NCBI RefSeq assembly: GCF_000397205.1
Contig: NC_021237.1
Location: 2,481,001 to 2,545,000, forward strand
DNA length: 64,000 bases
Source of the DNA: Pseudomonas protegens CHA0
GTDB taxonomy: Bacteria > Pseudomonadota > Gammaproteobacteria > Pseudomonadales > Pseudomonadaceae
Direction of reading: 5' to 3'
Shown piece by piece: positions 25,223-34,541 of the stretch. The notes under the pieces were generated by a model that made no database searches, was not told the origin of the DNA, and worked only from the letters and a program-made list of their open reading frames with translations. The first letter of the stretch is position 1, and the number at the start of each line of letters is the position of its first letter. The position numbers and the translations under genes are program-made.

Positions 25223-26407
25223 ATGCATAACAATAAGAACTGCCAGTACCCTCTGATTCCGGCCCTGCTTGTCGGCCTGTCGACCCTTGGCCTGGGCTCT
25301 GTCGCCGAAGCCGAGATCATGCTGTACGACAAGGACCAGACGACCTTTTCCACCGACGGCTACATCAACGCCTTCTACGTCAACAGCAAGGTCGACCGCG
25401 CCGGCGACCAGTACGACCGCCGTCAGGCGCGGGTGAAGATGGGCTTTCTGCCCAACTACCTGGGTTTCAACATGGGCAAGCAGGTGGACGACCTCAAGCT
25501 CGGCGCCCGGGCCTCGTTCTGGGTGACCATCAACGACAGCGAGACCAACGGCACCGACACCGCCATCGACGTGCGCCAGTTCTACGGCACCGTGGCCAAC
25601 CCGGAGTGGGGCGAGGTGCTGATCGGCAAGGACTTCGGCCTGTTCGCCCGTTCCAACATCCTGCTCGATGAAATGCTCGCCGGGTACGGCCAGGTCAGCG
25701 ACAGCCTGGGGCTGGTGGACGGCGGCGGGGTGTCGTTCGGCAACATCGGCAGCGGTTACCCCTATCCCTTTCCGTCGTCGCAGATCACTTACCGCAGCCC
25801 GGTGATGGACGGCCTGCGGGTGGCGGTGGGCATCCTCGATCCGGTGGACACCAACGACAGCAGCGCCCTGGGCAAGGCCTACCAGAAGAACCCGCGCACC
25901 GAGAGCGAGGTCACCTACCAGTTCGACCTGGGCGGGGCCAAGTTCTACAGCTGGCTCAACGGCAGCTACCAGACCTCCGACAACACCGACCCCAACGTGC
26001 AATCGGTGACCTCCAAGGGCCTGGGCTATGGCCTGCAGGCCAAGATGGGCGGGTTGTCGCTGACCGGTTCCGGGTTCCAGGCCAAGGGCATCAACCCGTT
26101 CTTCACCAACAATGCCGGCGAGGCCACCCTGCGCAATGTCGACAGCAAGGGCTACCTGCTGCAGGGCTCGTACAAGGTGGGCAAGAACCGCCTGGCGCTG
26201 TCCTACGGCAAGACCCGTGACGACGGCAACGGTGTGGTCGGCAGCGGCGCCGACTACCAGACCCGGGGCGTGGCGCTGTTCCACGACATCAACGACAACC
26301 TCAAGCTGGTGGCCGAGTACAACCAGTTCGAGATCGACGGCCACCACACCAATGCACAGAACGAAAACACCGACACCTTTGCCGTGGGTGCCGTACTGAC
26401 CTGGTAA
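25223..26407 (+). CDS. Outer-membrane porin (Gram-negative porin family)
   Basis: A 394-aa protein with a signal peptide ending near SVAEAE, a repeating beta-strand pattern, many Gly/Tyr/Asn residues, and a C-terminal strand ending in the aromatic AVGAVLTW (terminal Trp), as needed for BAM insertion. DGYINAFYVNSKVDRAGDQYD and YGTVANPEWGEVLIGKDFG are porin-like. Probably admits a small solute such as the amino acid of the neighbouring operon or an alcohol; the sequence does not tell which. A strong GC hairpin follows. Confidence 0.87.
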   Translation: MHNNKNCQYPLIPALLVGLSTLGLGSVAEAEIMLYDKDQTTFSTDGYINAFYVNSKVDRAGDQYDRRQARVKMGFLPNYLGFNMGKQVDDLKLGARASFWVTINDSETNGTDTAIDVRQFYGTVANPEWGEVLIGKDFGLFARSNILLDEMLAGYGQVSDSLGLVDGGGVSFGNIGSGYPYPFPSSQITYRSPVMDGLRVAVGILDPVDTNDSSALGKAYQKNPRTESEVTYQFDLGGAKFYSWLNGSYQTSDNTDPNVQSVTSKGLGYGLQAKMGGLSLTGSGFQAKGINPFFTNNAGEATLRNVDSKGYLLQGSYKVGKNRLALSYGKTRDDGNGVVGSGADYQTRGVALFHDINDNLKLVAEYNQFEIDGHHTNAQNENTDTFAVGAVLTW

Positions 26408-26412
26408 CCCCA

Positions 26413-26451
26413 GCGCCGGCCCTGGCGTGCGCATCGCGCCCGGGCCGGCGC
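26413..26451 (+). terminator. Strong GC hairpin after the porin gene
   Basis: GCGCCGGCCC (26413-26422) pairs perfectly with GGGCCGGCGC (26442-26451) around a 19-nt loop, five bases after the stop. There is no U-tract, so it may stabilise the 3' end rather than act as a classical intrinsic terminator. Confidence 0.55.
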
Positions 26452-26491
26452 CCCGTATTCCCCGCTTATTTTCCGCAACGGCGCCTTCCCC

Positions 26492-26573
26492 GTAGGAGCC
26501 GGCTTGCCGGCGAATAGGCCCTCAAGCCCTGCACCAGCCCGGCCTACACCTTCGCTGGCAAGCCAGCGCCTAC
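26492..26573. repeat. REPIN (inverted REP pair)
   Basis: gtaggagccggcttgccgg at 26492-26510 faces ttcgctggcaagccagcgcc at 26551-26570. An inverted pair of the REP core found throughout this window. Confidence 0.85.
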
Positions 26574-26595
26574 ACCCATGGAACCGGCTACCCGC

Positions 26596-26608
26596 TACCC
26601 AAGTAGCA
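26596..26608 (+). promoter_or_regulatory. TACC-(N)-GTAGTA-like site upstream of nosP
   Basis: The sequence tacccaagtagca lies 62 bp before the nosP start. It matches sites upstream of five other promoters in the locus, and it shares the downstream extension aagtagcattcg with the pqqA site. Candidate binding site for a LuxR/NarL-type regulator of the locus such as ErbR (inference). Confidence 0.45.
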
Positions 26609-26669
26609 TTCGTGCCCCGGGGCCGGCTTCGTACACTCATTGCTCAGACAACCCGCGCCGGAGGCGACG

Positions 26670-27833
26670 ATGCAGCAAGCCCAGAGCGAGGGCGTGGTCA
26701 GCGCCATGTCCCAGGCCGCCGATCCGCAGCAGGTGGCCCAGGACCTGGCCAGCCAGTTGCTGCATCCGCACCTGGGCTTCGTGCTGTTCTTCTGTTCCGC
26801 CGAATACCCCCTGCACACCCTCGGCCCGGCCCTGCAACAGAGCTTTGGCGGCATCCCCCTGGTGGGCTGCACCAGCGCCGGGGAAATCACCCCCCTGGGC
26901 TACGGACGCAATTGCGTGACCGCCATCGGCTTCGACCATCGGCACTTTTCCATCGCCGCCGAACTCATCGACCAGATGGAACACTTCAGCCTGATCGACG
27001 CCCAGCAGATGGTCGAACGCCTGGTGGGCCGCTGCCGCAGCAACACCCTGGCGCCGATCAAGGGCAACAGCTTCGCCCTGACCCTGCTGGACGGCCTGTC
27101 GAGCCGCGAGGAAATGGTCCTGGCTGCCCTCAGCGCGGCCCTGGGGGACATTCCGCATTTCGGCGGTTCGGCCGGCGATGACAACTACCTGACCCACACC
27201 CACGTGTATTTCGGCGGCGAGTTCCACAGCGGCGCGGCGGTGGTGGTGCTGGTCAATACCTGGCTGGATTTCGAGGTGTTCACCACCCACCACATCCAGC
27301 CCCGGGAAGAAAAACTGGTGGTCACCGGCGCCGACAGTACCTTGCGCCGGGTCTATGAACTGAACGCCGAGCCCGCCGCCGAGGAGTACGCGCGGCTGAT
27401 CGGCGTGCCCCTGGCGCAGCTCGACCACCGGGTGTTCGCCGCCCACCCCCTGGCGGTGCGGATCAACCAGCACTATTACGTGCGCGCGGTGCAGCAGGTG
27501 CACCCGGACCTGAGCCTGAGTTTCTACTGCGCGGTGGAGAACGGCATCGTCCTCACCGCCATGACCCCCGGCCCCTTGCTGCCCAACCTGCAACAGCTGT
27601 TCGACGGCTTGCAGCAACGCCTCGGCGGGTTGCTGCTGACCATTGGCTGCGACTGTTTTTTGCGCCGTCTGGAGCTGGAGGGGCAGGGCAGCCTGGAGCA
27701 GATCGGGGCCTTTTTGCGGGAACAGCGGGTGATGGGTTTCAACACCTACGGAGAACAGTTCAATGGCATGCACATCAACCAGACCTTCACCGGGGTCGCC
27801 ATTGCCCGCAGTCGAACTCCGGCCCGCCGCTGA
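26670..27833 (+). CDS. nosP: NosP-like FIST-domain haem/NO sensor protein
   Basis: A 387-aa protein with FIST_N (about residues 35-220: VLFFCSAEYPL, GIPLVGCTSAGEITPLGYG, FGGSAGDDNYL) and FIST_C (about 225-370). In P. aeruginosa the same gene pair (PA1975-PA1976) encodes NosP, a haem-based nitric-oxide sensor that inhibits its partner kinase NahK. I chose ATG 26670 because GGAGG lies seven bases upstream. Its 3' end overlaps the kinase ORF, supporting co-expression. Confidence 0.85.
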   Translation: MQQAQSEGVVSAMSQAADPQQVAQDLASQLLHPHLGFVLFFCSAEYPLHTLGPALQQSFGGIPLVGCTSAGEITPLGYGRNCVTAIGFDHRHFSIAAELIDQMEHFSLIDAQQMVERLVGRCRSNTLAPIKGNSFALTLLDGLSSREEMVLAALSAALGDIPHFGGSAGDDNYLTHTHVYFGGEFHSGAAVVVLVNTWLDFEVFTTHHIQPREEKLVVTGADSTLRRVYELNAEPAAEEYARLIGVPLAQLDHRVFAAHPLAVRINQHYYVRAVQQVHPDLSLSFYCAVENGIVLTAMTPGPLLPNLQQLFDGLQQRLGGLLLTIGCDCFLRRLELEGQGSLEQIGAFLREQRVMGFNTYGEQFNGMHINQTFTGVAIARSRTPARR

Positions 27834-30405
27834 GCTGCAAGCGCAGCTCGATGACCTGCAGCGCGAGAACCGCAAGCTGCGGCGGATCAACAGCGCGCTG
27901 ATCGAACGGGTCGAATCCGGCATCACCCGTGGCAACGACCCCTATGCGGCGTTCCAGCATTCGGTGGTGCTGGCCGAGCAGGTGCGCGAACGCACCGACG
28001 CCCTGAACCAGGCCATGGCCGAGCTCAAGGCCGGCAACCATTTGCTCAGCGAAGCGCGGCTGCGGGCCGAGACGGCGCACCAGCACCTGATCGACGCCAT
28101 CGAGAGCATTTCCGACGCCTTCGTGCTGTTCGACCAGGAGCAGCGCATCGTCCTGTTCAACAGCCGCTTCCGTGCCTTCTGGAGCCACAGCCGGGTACGG
28201 ATCATGGCCGGCATGCGCCTCTCGGAAGTGCGCAGGTTGCTGACCAGCACCGGGCTGTTCAGCGAAGAACCGCGCAGTGGCGGTGACGAGCAGTTGCTGT
28301 ATCGCCTGCATAACGGCCGCTGGCTGCAGGTCAGCGAGCGGCCGACCCGGGAAGGCGGGCGGGTGATCCTGTTCACCGACATCACCGAGGTCAAGCACAG
28401 CGAAACCCTGCGCCGGGAACAGGCGGTGGCGCAAAAGTCCCACCTGCTGCAACGGGCGGTGGACAACCTGTCCCAGGGCGTGGCCATGGTCAGCGCCGAG
28501 GGCGTGCTGGAGTTGTGGAACCGGCGCTTCCTGGAGCTCAGCGGGCTGGCCCCGGTGGCCGCGCATCGCTTGTTTGCCGAGGTCATCGGCGACAGCGAAC
28601 TGCGCCTGCTGAGCCCCGACAGCCGCGACGCCAACGGCCGGCCGATCCACGAATGCGAGCAGCGCCTGAGCGATGGCCGGGTGCTGGAGATCCGCACCCA
28701 TCCGCTGCCTACCGGTGGTTTCGTCAACACCTTCACCGACATCACCGAGCGCTACCAGCACGCCGAGGCCCTGAGCGAAAGCGAACGCTGGATCCGCCTG
28801 ATCACCGACCATGTGCCGGCGCTGATCGCCTACCTCAATGCCGACCTGGTGTACGAGTTCACCAACAAGGTCTACGAGGAATGGTACTGCTGGCCCCGCG
28901 GCGTGATGCTCGGCCAGAGCCTGCGCGAGGTGCACAGCGAGCAGCACTACCAGCGCCTGGAAAGCTATGTGGAACGGGCCCTGGCCGGGGAGAGCGTGAC
29001 CTTCGAATTCGCCGAGACCAACATCAACAATCAGGAGCGCTACATGCTGCGCTCCTACGTGCCCAACCGCCTGGCCAATGGCGAGGTGGTGGGGATCTTC
29101 GTGCTGATCCGCGACATCACCGAGCGCCGGCGCACCGCCGAGGCCCTGCATCAGGCCTACCAGAACCTGGAGCTGCGGGTGCGCGAACGCACCGCCGAGC
29201 TGACCACCCTCAACCAGCAGCTGCTGCGCGAGATCGAAGAGCGCAGCCGGGTGGAATCACGCTTGCGCGAAGCCAAGGCCGAGGCCGAACGGGCCAACCT
29301 GTCGAAGACCAAGTTCCTTGCCGCGGTCAGCCATGACCTGCTGCAACCCCTGAACGCCGCGCGGCTGTTCACCAGCGCCTTGCTGGAGCGTCGCGATCCC
29401 CAGGCCAGCAGCGCCCTGGTGCGCAATGTCAGCAACTCCCTGGAAGACGTGGAAAACCTGCTGGGTACCCTGGTGGACATTTCCAAGCTCGATGCCGGGG
29501 TGATCAAGGCCGATATCGCGCCCTTTGCCTTGAGCGAACTGCTGGAAAACCTCGCCGCCGAGTACGCCCAGGTGGCCCGCAGCGAAGGCCTGGAACTGCA
29601 CTTCGTGGCCTGCTCGGCGCTGGTGCGCAGCGACATCCAGCTGCTGGCGCGGATTCTGCGCAACCTGTTGAGCAACGCCATCCGCTACACCCGCCAGGGC
29701 CGGGTGGTGCTGGGCTGTCGGCGCCAGGGGCGCTGGCTGTCGATCCAAGTCTGGGACAGCGGCATGGGTATCGCCGCCGAACGCCTGGAGGAAATCTTCC
29801 AGGAGTTCAAGCGTGGCGAAGAACAGCGCCCGGACCAGGACCGCGGCCTGGGCCTGGGGCTGGCCATCGTCGAGAAGATTGCCGGGATTCTCGGGCACCG
29901 CATTGGCGTGCGCTCCTGGCCGGGGCGTGGTTCGGTGTTCAGCGTGCAGGTGCCGATCAGCGCCAGCGCGCCCTTGCCAGCGCCGCGCCCGGAGCTGGGC
30001 GACGCCCTGCTGGAGCGTTTGCAGGGCGCGCGGATCTGGGTGCTGGATAACGACGCGGCGATCTGCGCCGGCATGCGCACCTTGCTTGAAGGCTGGGGCT
30101 GCCAGGTGATCACCGCCTTGTCCGAAGAAGACCTGGCGCGCCAGGTGGACGACTACCGCGCCGAGGCCGACCTGCTGATTGCCGACTACCACCTGGACCA
30201 GCAACAGAACGGCATCGATGCGGTAGCGCGAATCAACGCCCGTCGCGCCCTGGCGATCCCGGCGATGATGATCACCGCCAACTACAGCAACGAGCTCAAA
30301 CAGCAACTGCGCGAACTGGGCCACACCCTGATGCACAAACCGGTGCGCCCGATGAAACTCAAGACCGCCATCAGCCACCTGCTGAGCCCAACGCGGCATC
30401 CCTGA
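27763..30405 (+). CDS. nahK: Hybrid histidine kinase NahK/ErcS' (PAS-HisKA-HATPase-REC)
   Basis: An 880-aa protein with an N-terminal coiled coil (LQAQLDDLQRENRKLRRI), PAS domains at about 95-210, 225-325 and 335-450, a second coiled coil, the HisKA H-box FLAAVSHDLLQPLNAARL (about 518-535), HATPase motifs LLSNAIRYT and GLGLGLAIVEKIAG, and a C-terminal receiver with LLIADYHLD. Orthologue of PA1976, which responds to NosP and influences ethanol-oxidation regulation and biofilm signalling. The ATG at 27763 overlaps nosP by 71 bp and has GGAGA eight bases upstream; a later start such as TTG 27802 is possible. Confidence 0.88.
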   Translation: MACTSTRPSPGSPLPAVELRPAAELQAQLDDLQRENRKLRRINSALIERVESGITRGNDPYAAFQHSVVLAEQVRERTDALNQAMAELKAGNHLLSEARLRAETAHQHLIDAIESISDAFVLFDQEQRIVLFNSRFRAFWSHSRVRIMAGMRLSEVRRLLTSTGLFSEEPRSGGDEQLLYRLHNGRWLQVSERPTREGGRVILFTDITEVKHSETLRREQAVAQKSHLLQRAVDNLSQGVAMVSAEGVLELWNRRFLELSGLAPVAAHRLFAEVIGDSELRLLSPDSRDANGRPIHECEQRLSDGRVLEIRTHPLPTGGFVNTFTDITERYQHAEALSESERWIRLITDHVPALIAYLNADLVYEFTNKVYEEWYCWPRGVMLGQSLREVHSEQHYQRLESYVERALAGESVTFEFAETNINNQERYMLRSYVPNRLANGEVVGIFVLIRDITERRRTAEALHQAYQNLELRVRERTAELTTLNQQLLREIEERSRVESRLREAKAEAERANLSKTKFLAAVSHDLLQPLNAARLFTSALLERRDPQASSALVRNVSNSLEDVENLLGTLVDISKLDAGVIKADIAPFALSELLENLAAEYAQVARSEGLELHFVACSALVRSDIQLLARILRNLLSNAIRYTRQGRVVLGCRRQGRWLSIQVWDSGMGIAAERLEEIFQEFKRGEEQRPDQDRGLGLGLAIVEKIAGILGHRIGVRSWPGRGSVFSVQVPISASAPLPAPRPELGDALLERLQGARIWVLDNDAAICAGMRTLLEGWGCQVITALSEEDLARQVDDYRAEADLLIADYHLDQQQNGIDAVARINARRALAIPAMMITANYSNELKQQLRELGHTLMHKPVRPMKLKTAISHLLSPTRHP

Positions 30406-30410
30406 CAACC

Positions 30411-30475
30411 GTAGGAGCTGGCTTGCCAGCGAAGGGGCCCGCAAGATCGCCTTCGCCGGCAAGCCGGCTCCTACA
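30411..30475. repeat. REPIN between convergent nahK and erbR
   Basis: gtaggagctggcttgccag at 30411-30429 pairs with ccggcaagccggctcctac at 30456-30474. It fills most of the 94-bp gap between convergent genes and may terminate both. Confidence 0.85.
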
Positions 30476-30499
30476 GGGTCGGTGCACGATCAGCGCAAT

Positions 30500-31165
30500 T
30501 CAGCGGCGCAGGTAGGCACCGAAATCGATGTCCCCGGCACTCAGGATCGCTTGCACCCGGTTGTGCACGTTGAGCTTGCGCAGAATCGCCGAGACGTGGG
30601 CCTTCACCGTGGTTTCGGCAATGTCCAGGGTGTAGGCGATCTGCTTGTTGGATTCGCCCTTGGTCATGCGTTCCAGCACCAACAGCTGTTTGCGGGTCAG
30701 GGCCTGGAGCAGTTCCGGGGGGAAGCTCGGGGTCTCGCTGCTGCGCCGCCCCGGCTGGCTTTTCTGGGTGCGGATGATGTCCGGCGGCAGGTACACGTTG
30801 CCATTGAGGATCTGTTCGATGGCGTCGGTCATCTGCGAGCGCGCCGAGGATTTGGTGATGAAGCCGACGGCGCCGTAGGTGATGGCCTGGAGCACGATCT
30901 GCTTGTCCTGCTCGGCGGAAACGATCACCACCGGAATGGTCGGCGCTTCGTTGCGCAGGGTGATCAGGCCGTTGAGGCCGTGCATGCCGGGCATGTTCAG
31001 GTCCAGCAGGATCAGGTCGAGGTCGTCGTGTTCCTGGGTCAGGGCCAGGGCGCTGTCCAGGTCGGCGGTTTCCATCACCTCGCTGCCGGGAAATCCGTCG
31101 CTGATGACGTTGTGGATGGCTTCGCGAAACAGTGGGTGATCGTCGGCTATCAGAATTTTATACAT
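30500..31165 (-). CDS. erbR: Response regulator ErbR (AgmR/PedR1)
   Basis: A 221-aa NarL/LuxR-type regulator. The receiver has DD at residues 8-9, phospho-acceptor D55 in [10 protein letters not shown], and Lys in GFITKSSAR; the C-terminal HTH is [45 protein letters not shown]. Known as AgmR/ErbR/PedR1, a central activator of PQQ-dependent ethanol-oxidation genes. It lies 54 bp after the CXXCW-protein gene on the same strand, so it is probably expressed from the site at 31846. Confidence 0.92.
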   Translation of the reverse strand: MYKILIADDHPLFREAIHNVISDGFPGSEVMETADLDSALALTQEHDDLDLILLDLNMPGMHGLNGLITLRNEAPTIPVVIVSAEQDKQIVLQAITYGAVGFITKSSARSQMTDAIEQILNGNVYLPPDIIRTQKSQPGRRSSETPSFPPELLQALTRKQLLVLERMTKGESNKQIAYTLDIAETTVKAHVSAILRKLNVHNRVQAILSAGDIDFGAYLRR

Positions 31166-31219
31166 GGCCTTTCACCTCGTTATTGTGGTTATGGGGGCGG
31201 CAACGCCGTGCTGCGGCGC

Positions 31220-31762
31220 TCAGGGAAAGGGTTGCGGCCGGGCCGCCTCCACGGGCAGGCCGGCGGCCTCCCAGGCATCCAGGCCGTCGCGGTACCAGTA
31301 GATGTTCTTATAGCCCAGGGCTGCCGCGCGTTTTACCGCGTTCCAGCTCAGCCAGCAATCGGCACGGCAATAGAACACCAGGGCGCGCTGCGGGTCGGCG
31401 TGGCTCAGCCGTTGCAGGTTGCCGGCGAAATAAGCCTGCCACTCGGGGCTCAGTTCGCCGTCGCCGGTGTTGGCCAGCCAGTGGCTGCCGGGGAGGTTGG
31501 CGTGGGGCTCGCTGTCGATGAAGCGGCCTTGCAGCCATTGCCGACGGTAGACGTCGATCAGCAGGGGCGCCGGTTGCTCCTTGAGCAGCTCTTGCAGGCC
31601 CGGGGTGTCGATGATCCGGCCCTGGTCGATCTGCAGCGGGGTCGGGCTGCGGTACAGGCTGGTGCGATAGCCCTCGGTGGAAAACAGCGGAGTCTCGGCA
31701 TGGGCCATTCCCAGAGTCAGGCTCAGGGACAGCAGGGCCAGGGTCTGCAGGGCACGGGGCAT
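31220..31762 (-). CDS. PQQ-associated CXXCW-motif (rhodanese-like) periplasmic protein
   Basis: A 180-aa protein with a signal peptide (cleavage after GMAHA), a rhodanese-like fold (PAPLLIDVYRRQW, GSHWLANTGDGEL), and the cysteine-tryptophan motif CRADCW (about residues 133-138), in the position of the rhodanese active-site loop. This family accompanies quinoprotein dehydrogenase loci (P. putida PP_2666). A redox or maturation role in the periplasm is likely but not established. First gene of an operon with erbR. Confidence 0.85.
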   Translation of the reverse strand: MPRALQTLALLSLSLTLGMAHAETPLFSTEGYRTSLYRSPTPLQIDQGRIIDTPGLQELLKEQPAPLLIDVYRRQWLQGRFIDSEPHANLPGSHWLANTGDGELSPEWQAYFAGNLQRLSHADPQRALVFYCRADCWLSWNAVKRAAALGYKNIYWYRDGLDAWEAAGLPVEAARPQPFP

Positions 31763-31845
31763 AAGGGATTTGTCCTTCTTGTTATAGGCCCATTACATGC
31801 CAGGGCAGGGCCTTTTGTGAATGCGACCATCGACAGCAAAAGCAG

Positions 31846-31858
31846 TACCAAAGTCGTA
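31846..31858 (-). promoter_or_regulatory. TACCAA-GT-type site upstream of the CXXCW gene and erbR
   Basis: taccaaagtcgta lies 84 bp before the start of the minus-strand gene at 31762. It matches the taccaaggtagta site at 35806 at 11 of 13 bases. If ErbR binds it, this would be autoregulation (inference). Confidence 0.45.
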
Positions 31859-31881
31859 GATCGCCCATGGGCAAGCGCTGT

Positions 31882-31965
31882 GTAGGAGCCGGCTTGCCGG
31901 CGAAAGGGGCCTTGGGTCTGGCGTTGGGCTTGCGGGCCTCTTCGCTGGCAAGCCAGCTCCTACGG
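31882..31965. repeat. REPIN
   Basis: gtaggagccggcttgccgg facing ctggcaagccagctcctac, between the ABC permease stop and the regulatory site of the CXXCW gene. Confidence 0.85.
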
Positions 31966-31993
31966 GGGGGGAGGTGGGGGTGAGGGGTGTGGC

Positions 31994-32785
31994 TCAGGTG
32001 CTTTTGCGCAGGGCGGCGTGCTGGGGGTTGAAGGTCAGCACCGCCAGCAGGGAGAACACCAGGGTCAGGCCCAGGCACACGGCCAGGGCCAGCAGGTTGA
32101 GGCGTTGATACAGGGCGAAGCGCACCAGTTCCACGGCGTGGGTGAAGGGGTTGAGGGCGCACAGCCAGTACAGCCAGGGGCTGGCTTCGAGCATCTTCCA
32201 CAGCGGGTACAGCGCCGAGGACAGGAAGAACAGCGGGAAGATCACGAAGTTCATCACCCCGGCAAAGTTCTCCAGCTGGCGGATGGCGTTGGACAGCAGC
32301 AACCCCAGGGCGCTGAGCATCAGGGCCACCAGCAGCAGCGCCGGCAGGGCGCTGAGCAGCCCCATGGCCGGCGGTTGCACGCCATACAGCCAGGCCACGG
32401 CGAGGAAGGCATAGACCTGCAGCAGCGAGATCAATGAGGTGGCCAACAGCTTGCTGGCCAGCAGGAAGGCCCGGGGCAGGGGGCTGGTGAGCAGCACGCG
32501 CATGCTGCCCATTTCCCGGTCGTAGACCATCGACAGCGAGCCCTGCATGCCGTTGAACAGCAGGATCATGCAGGCCAGCCCCGGGACGATGTAGACCTCG
32601 TAGGGAATGTAGGTGCTGTAGGGCTCGATGATGGCGATGCCCAGGGCCGCGCGAAAGCCGGCGGCAAACACCAGCAGCCACAGTAGCGGGCGCACCAGGG
32701 CGCTGAGAAAGCGTGTGCGCTGCAGCACGAAGCGCAGCCATTCGCGCAGCACGATGCCGCGCAGGCATTGCCAGTAGGCGTTCAT
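31994..32785 (-). CDS. pedC: ABC-2 type permease of the PQQ alcohol-oxidation system (PedC)
   Basis: A 263-aa integral-membrane protein with six hydrophobic segments and the ABC-2 signature region REMGSMRVLLTSPLPRAFLL (about residues 90-109). It belongs to the pedA1A2BC-type exporter of PQQ alcohol-dehydrogenase loci, reported in P. putida to matter for growth on 2-phenylethanol at low lanthanide. Overlaps the ATPase gene by 4 bp. What it transports is not known. Confidence 0.88.
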   Translation of the reverse strand: MNAYWQCLRGIVLREWLRFVLQRTRFLSALVRPLLWLLVFAAGFRAALGIAIIEPYSTYIPYEVYIVPGLACMILLFNGMQGSLSMVYDREMGSMRVLLTSPLPRAFLLASKLLATSLISLLQVYAFLAVAWLYGVQPPAMGLLSALPALLLVALMLSALGLLLSNAIRQLENFAGVMNFVIFPLFFLSSALYPLWKMLEASPWLYWLCALNPFTHAVELVRFALYQRLNLLALAVCLGLTLVFSLLAVLTFNPQHAALRKST

Positions 32786-33540
32786 GCGAGCGGTTCTCCG
32801 ATCGGGGCCGGGCGTGGCTGGGGATTCTGGGTCAGGCGGGCGAAGGCCGCGCTCAGGTCGCCGCCCTGTTCCTGGCTGATGGTGCCGGCCACGCCACTGG
32901 CCACCAGGCGCCCCTGATGCAGGATCAGCAACTGGTCGTCGGCCTGCACCTCATCCAGCAGGTGGGTGGTCCAGAGCACGCTCAGACGCTGTTCCTGGCA
33001 CAGCTGGCGAATGTGCCGGTTGAGCGCCAGGCGGCTGGCGGGGTCGAGGCCGGCGCTGGCTTCATCGAGCAGCAGCAGGCGCGGTTCATGCAGCAGGGCG
33101 CGGGCGATCTCCACCCGCCGGCGGTGGCCGCCATTGAGGGCGCGCACGCTATCCCGGCGCCGTTCGCTCAAGCCCTGGCGCGCCAGTTCGGCGTCGATCC
33201 GCGCCTGCCCCTGGCGCCGCGACAGGCCATGCAGCGCGGCGTGGTAGTGCAGGTTCTGCTCCACGCTCAGGTCCAGGTCCAGGGTGCTTTGCTGGAACAC
33301 CACGCCGAGCTGGCGCAGGGCGGCCCGGGCGGCGTTGCGCAGCGAGCAGCCGCCGACGCGGATGTCGCCCTGCTGCAGGTCGTAGAGCCTTGTGAGCAGG
33401 GCGATCAGGGTCGACTTGCCGGCGCCGTTGGGGCCCAAGAGCGCGGCGAAGCGCCCGGGAGCCAGGCTCAGGCTGACCTGATCGAGGGCCTGGCGCGGGC
33501 CGTAGGCGAAGCTCAGCTGGCTGACCTCCAGGGCGTTCAT
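32782..33540 (-). CDS. ABC transporter ATP-binding subunit, PQQ alcohol-dehydrogenase system
   Basis: A 252-aa ATPase (start MNALEVSQLSFAYG): Walker A LGPNGAGKST (about residues 36-45), Q-loop VVFQQSTLDLDL. The signature segment is degenerate, with LNGGHRRRVEIARAL in place of LSGGQ, followed by Walker B LLLLDEASAGLDP and H-loop LWTTHLL. The ATG at 33540 overlaps the beta-propeller gene by 4 bp; the longer open frame upstream is antisense-type noise. Part of the pedA1A2BC-type operon. Confidence 0.9.
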   Translation of the reverse strand: MNALEVSQLSFAYGPRQALDQVSLSLAPGRFAALLGPNGAGKSTLIALLTRLYDLQQGDIRVGGCSLRNAARAALRQLGVVFQQSTLDLDLSVEQNLHYHAALHGLSRRQGQARIDAELARQGLSERRRDSVRALNGGHRRRVEIARALLHEPRLLLLDEASAGLDPASRLALNRHIRQLCQEQRLSVLWTTHLLDEVQADDQLLILHQGRLVASGVAGTISQEQGGDLSAAFARLTQNPQPRPAPIGEPLA

Positions 33541-34511
33541 GGGGTCACCACCACGCCCCAGGGATAGCGCCCGACCTTCACCGACTTGAGCACCTTGAGG
33601 CTGTTCACATCGATCACCGAAACATCGCCGCTGACCCCGTTGGTGGCCAGCAACTGGCTCTGGTCCGGGGTGAATGCCAGCTGCCAGACCCGCCGCCCCA
33701 CCAGCAGGTAGTCGAGGATTTCGTAGGTCTTGGCGTCGATCACCGCCACGTGGTTGGCCGGGCCCAGGGCGACGAAGGCGTATTTGCCATCGGCGCTGAG
33801 CTTGATCCCTACCGGCTGCACCTTGTCCGGGTGCACGCCCTTGATCTTGAAATTCAGGGTCTTGAGCACCTGGCGCGTGGCCACGTCGAGGATGGTCACG
33901 GTGCCGCCGATTTCCGCCGAGGCCCAAAGCCTTGAGCCGTCCTGGTTGAACTCGACGAAGCGCGGGCGCTGGTCCACCAGGGTGCTGTCGGCCAGGGTCT
34001 GGGTGCTGGTGTCGATCCAGTGCAGCATGTTGGTGGTTTCGCTGGTGTTCACCGCCCACTTGCCGTCGGGGCTCACCGCCATGCCTTCGGGCTCGACCCC
34101 GACGTTGATCTGGCCGAGGACCTTGGCGGTCTCGGTGTCGATCACCGTGACCAGCGCATCGTCCTCGTTGGACACGTACAGCCAGCGGTTGTTGGGGTGC
34201 AGGGCGAACTGCTCGGGGTCCTTGCCGGAGGGCAGCTCCTTGATGATCTTGCGGGTCGCCACGTCCATCACCTGGACCCGGTCCGAGTCGCTGGCGCAGA
34301 TGTACAGCAGCTTATTGTCATGGGACAGCAGCAACCCCCGCGGGCGCTGACCCACCGGCAGTGTCTCGGTGACTTCCAGGGTCTGCAGGTCGATCAGGCT
34401 CAGGCTGTTGTCCTTTTCATTGGAGACCCAGGCCGTGGCGGCCATGGCGTGCCCGGCGGCGAGCAGCAGGCCCGCGCAGAGGGCGGAGCGGCAGAGAAGA
34501 GGGCGGCGCAT
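33537..34511 (-). CDS. YVTN-family beta-propeller protein, PQQ alcohol-dehydrogenase system
   Basis: A 324-aa protein with a signal peptide (cleavage after HAMA) and seven-bladed YVTN/WD-like repeats: SLSLIDLQTLEVTETLPVG, VQVMDVATRKIIKELPSG, VTVIDTETAKVLGQINVG, VTILDVATRQVLKTL, VAVIDAKTYEILDYL, VSVIDVNSLKVLKSV. A periplasmic component of the exporter operon (one of the pedA genes). Function unproven. Confidence 0.88.
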   Translation of the reverse strand: MRRPLLCRSALCAGLLLAAGHAMAATAWVSNEKDNSLSLIDLQTLEVTETLPVGQRPRGLLLSHDNKLLYICASDSDRVQVMDVATRKIIKELPSGKDPEQFALHPNNRWLYVSNEDDALVTVIDTETAKVLGQINVGVEPEGMAVSPDGKWAVNTSETTNMLHWIDTSTQTLADSTLVDQRPRFVEFNQDGSRLWASAEIGGTVTILDVATRQVLKTLNFKIKGVHPDKVQPVGIKLSADGKYAFVALGPANHVAVIDAKTYEILDYLLVGRRVWQLAFTPDQSQLLATNGVSGDVSVIDVNSLKVLKSVKVGRYPWGVVVTP

Positions 34512-34541
34512 GGCGGATTCCTTGTTGTTGTGGTTATCGGA

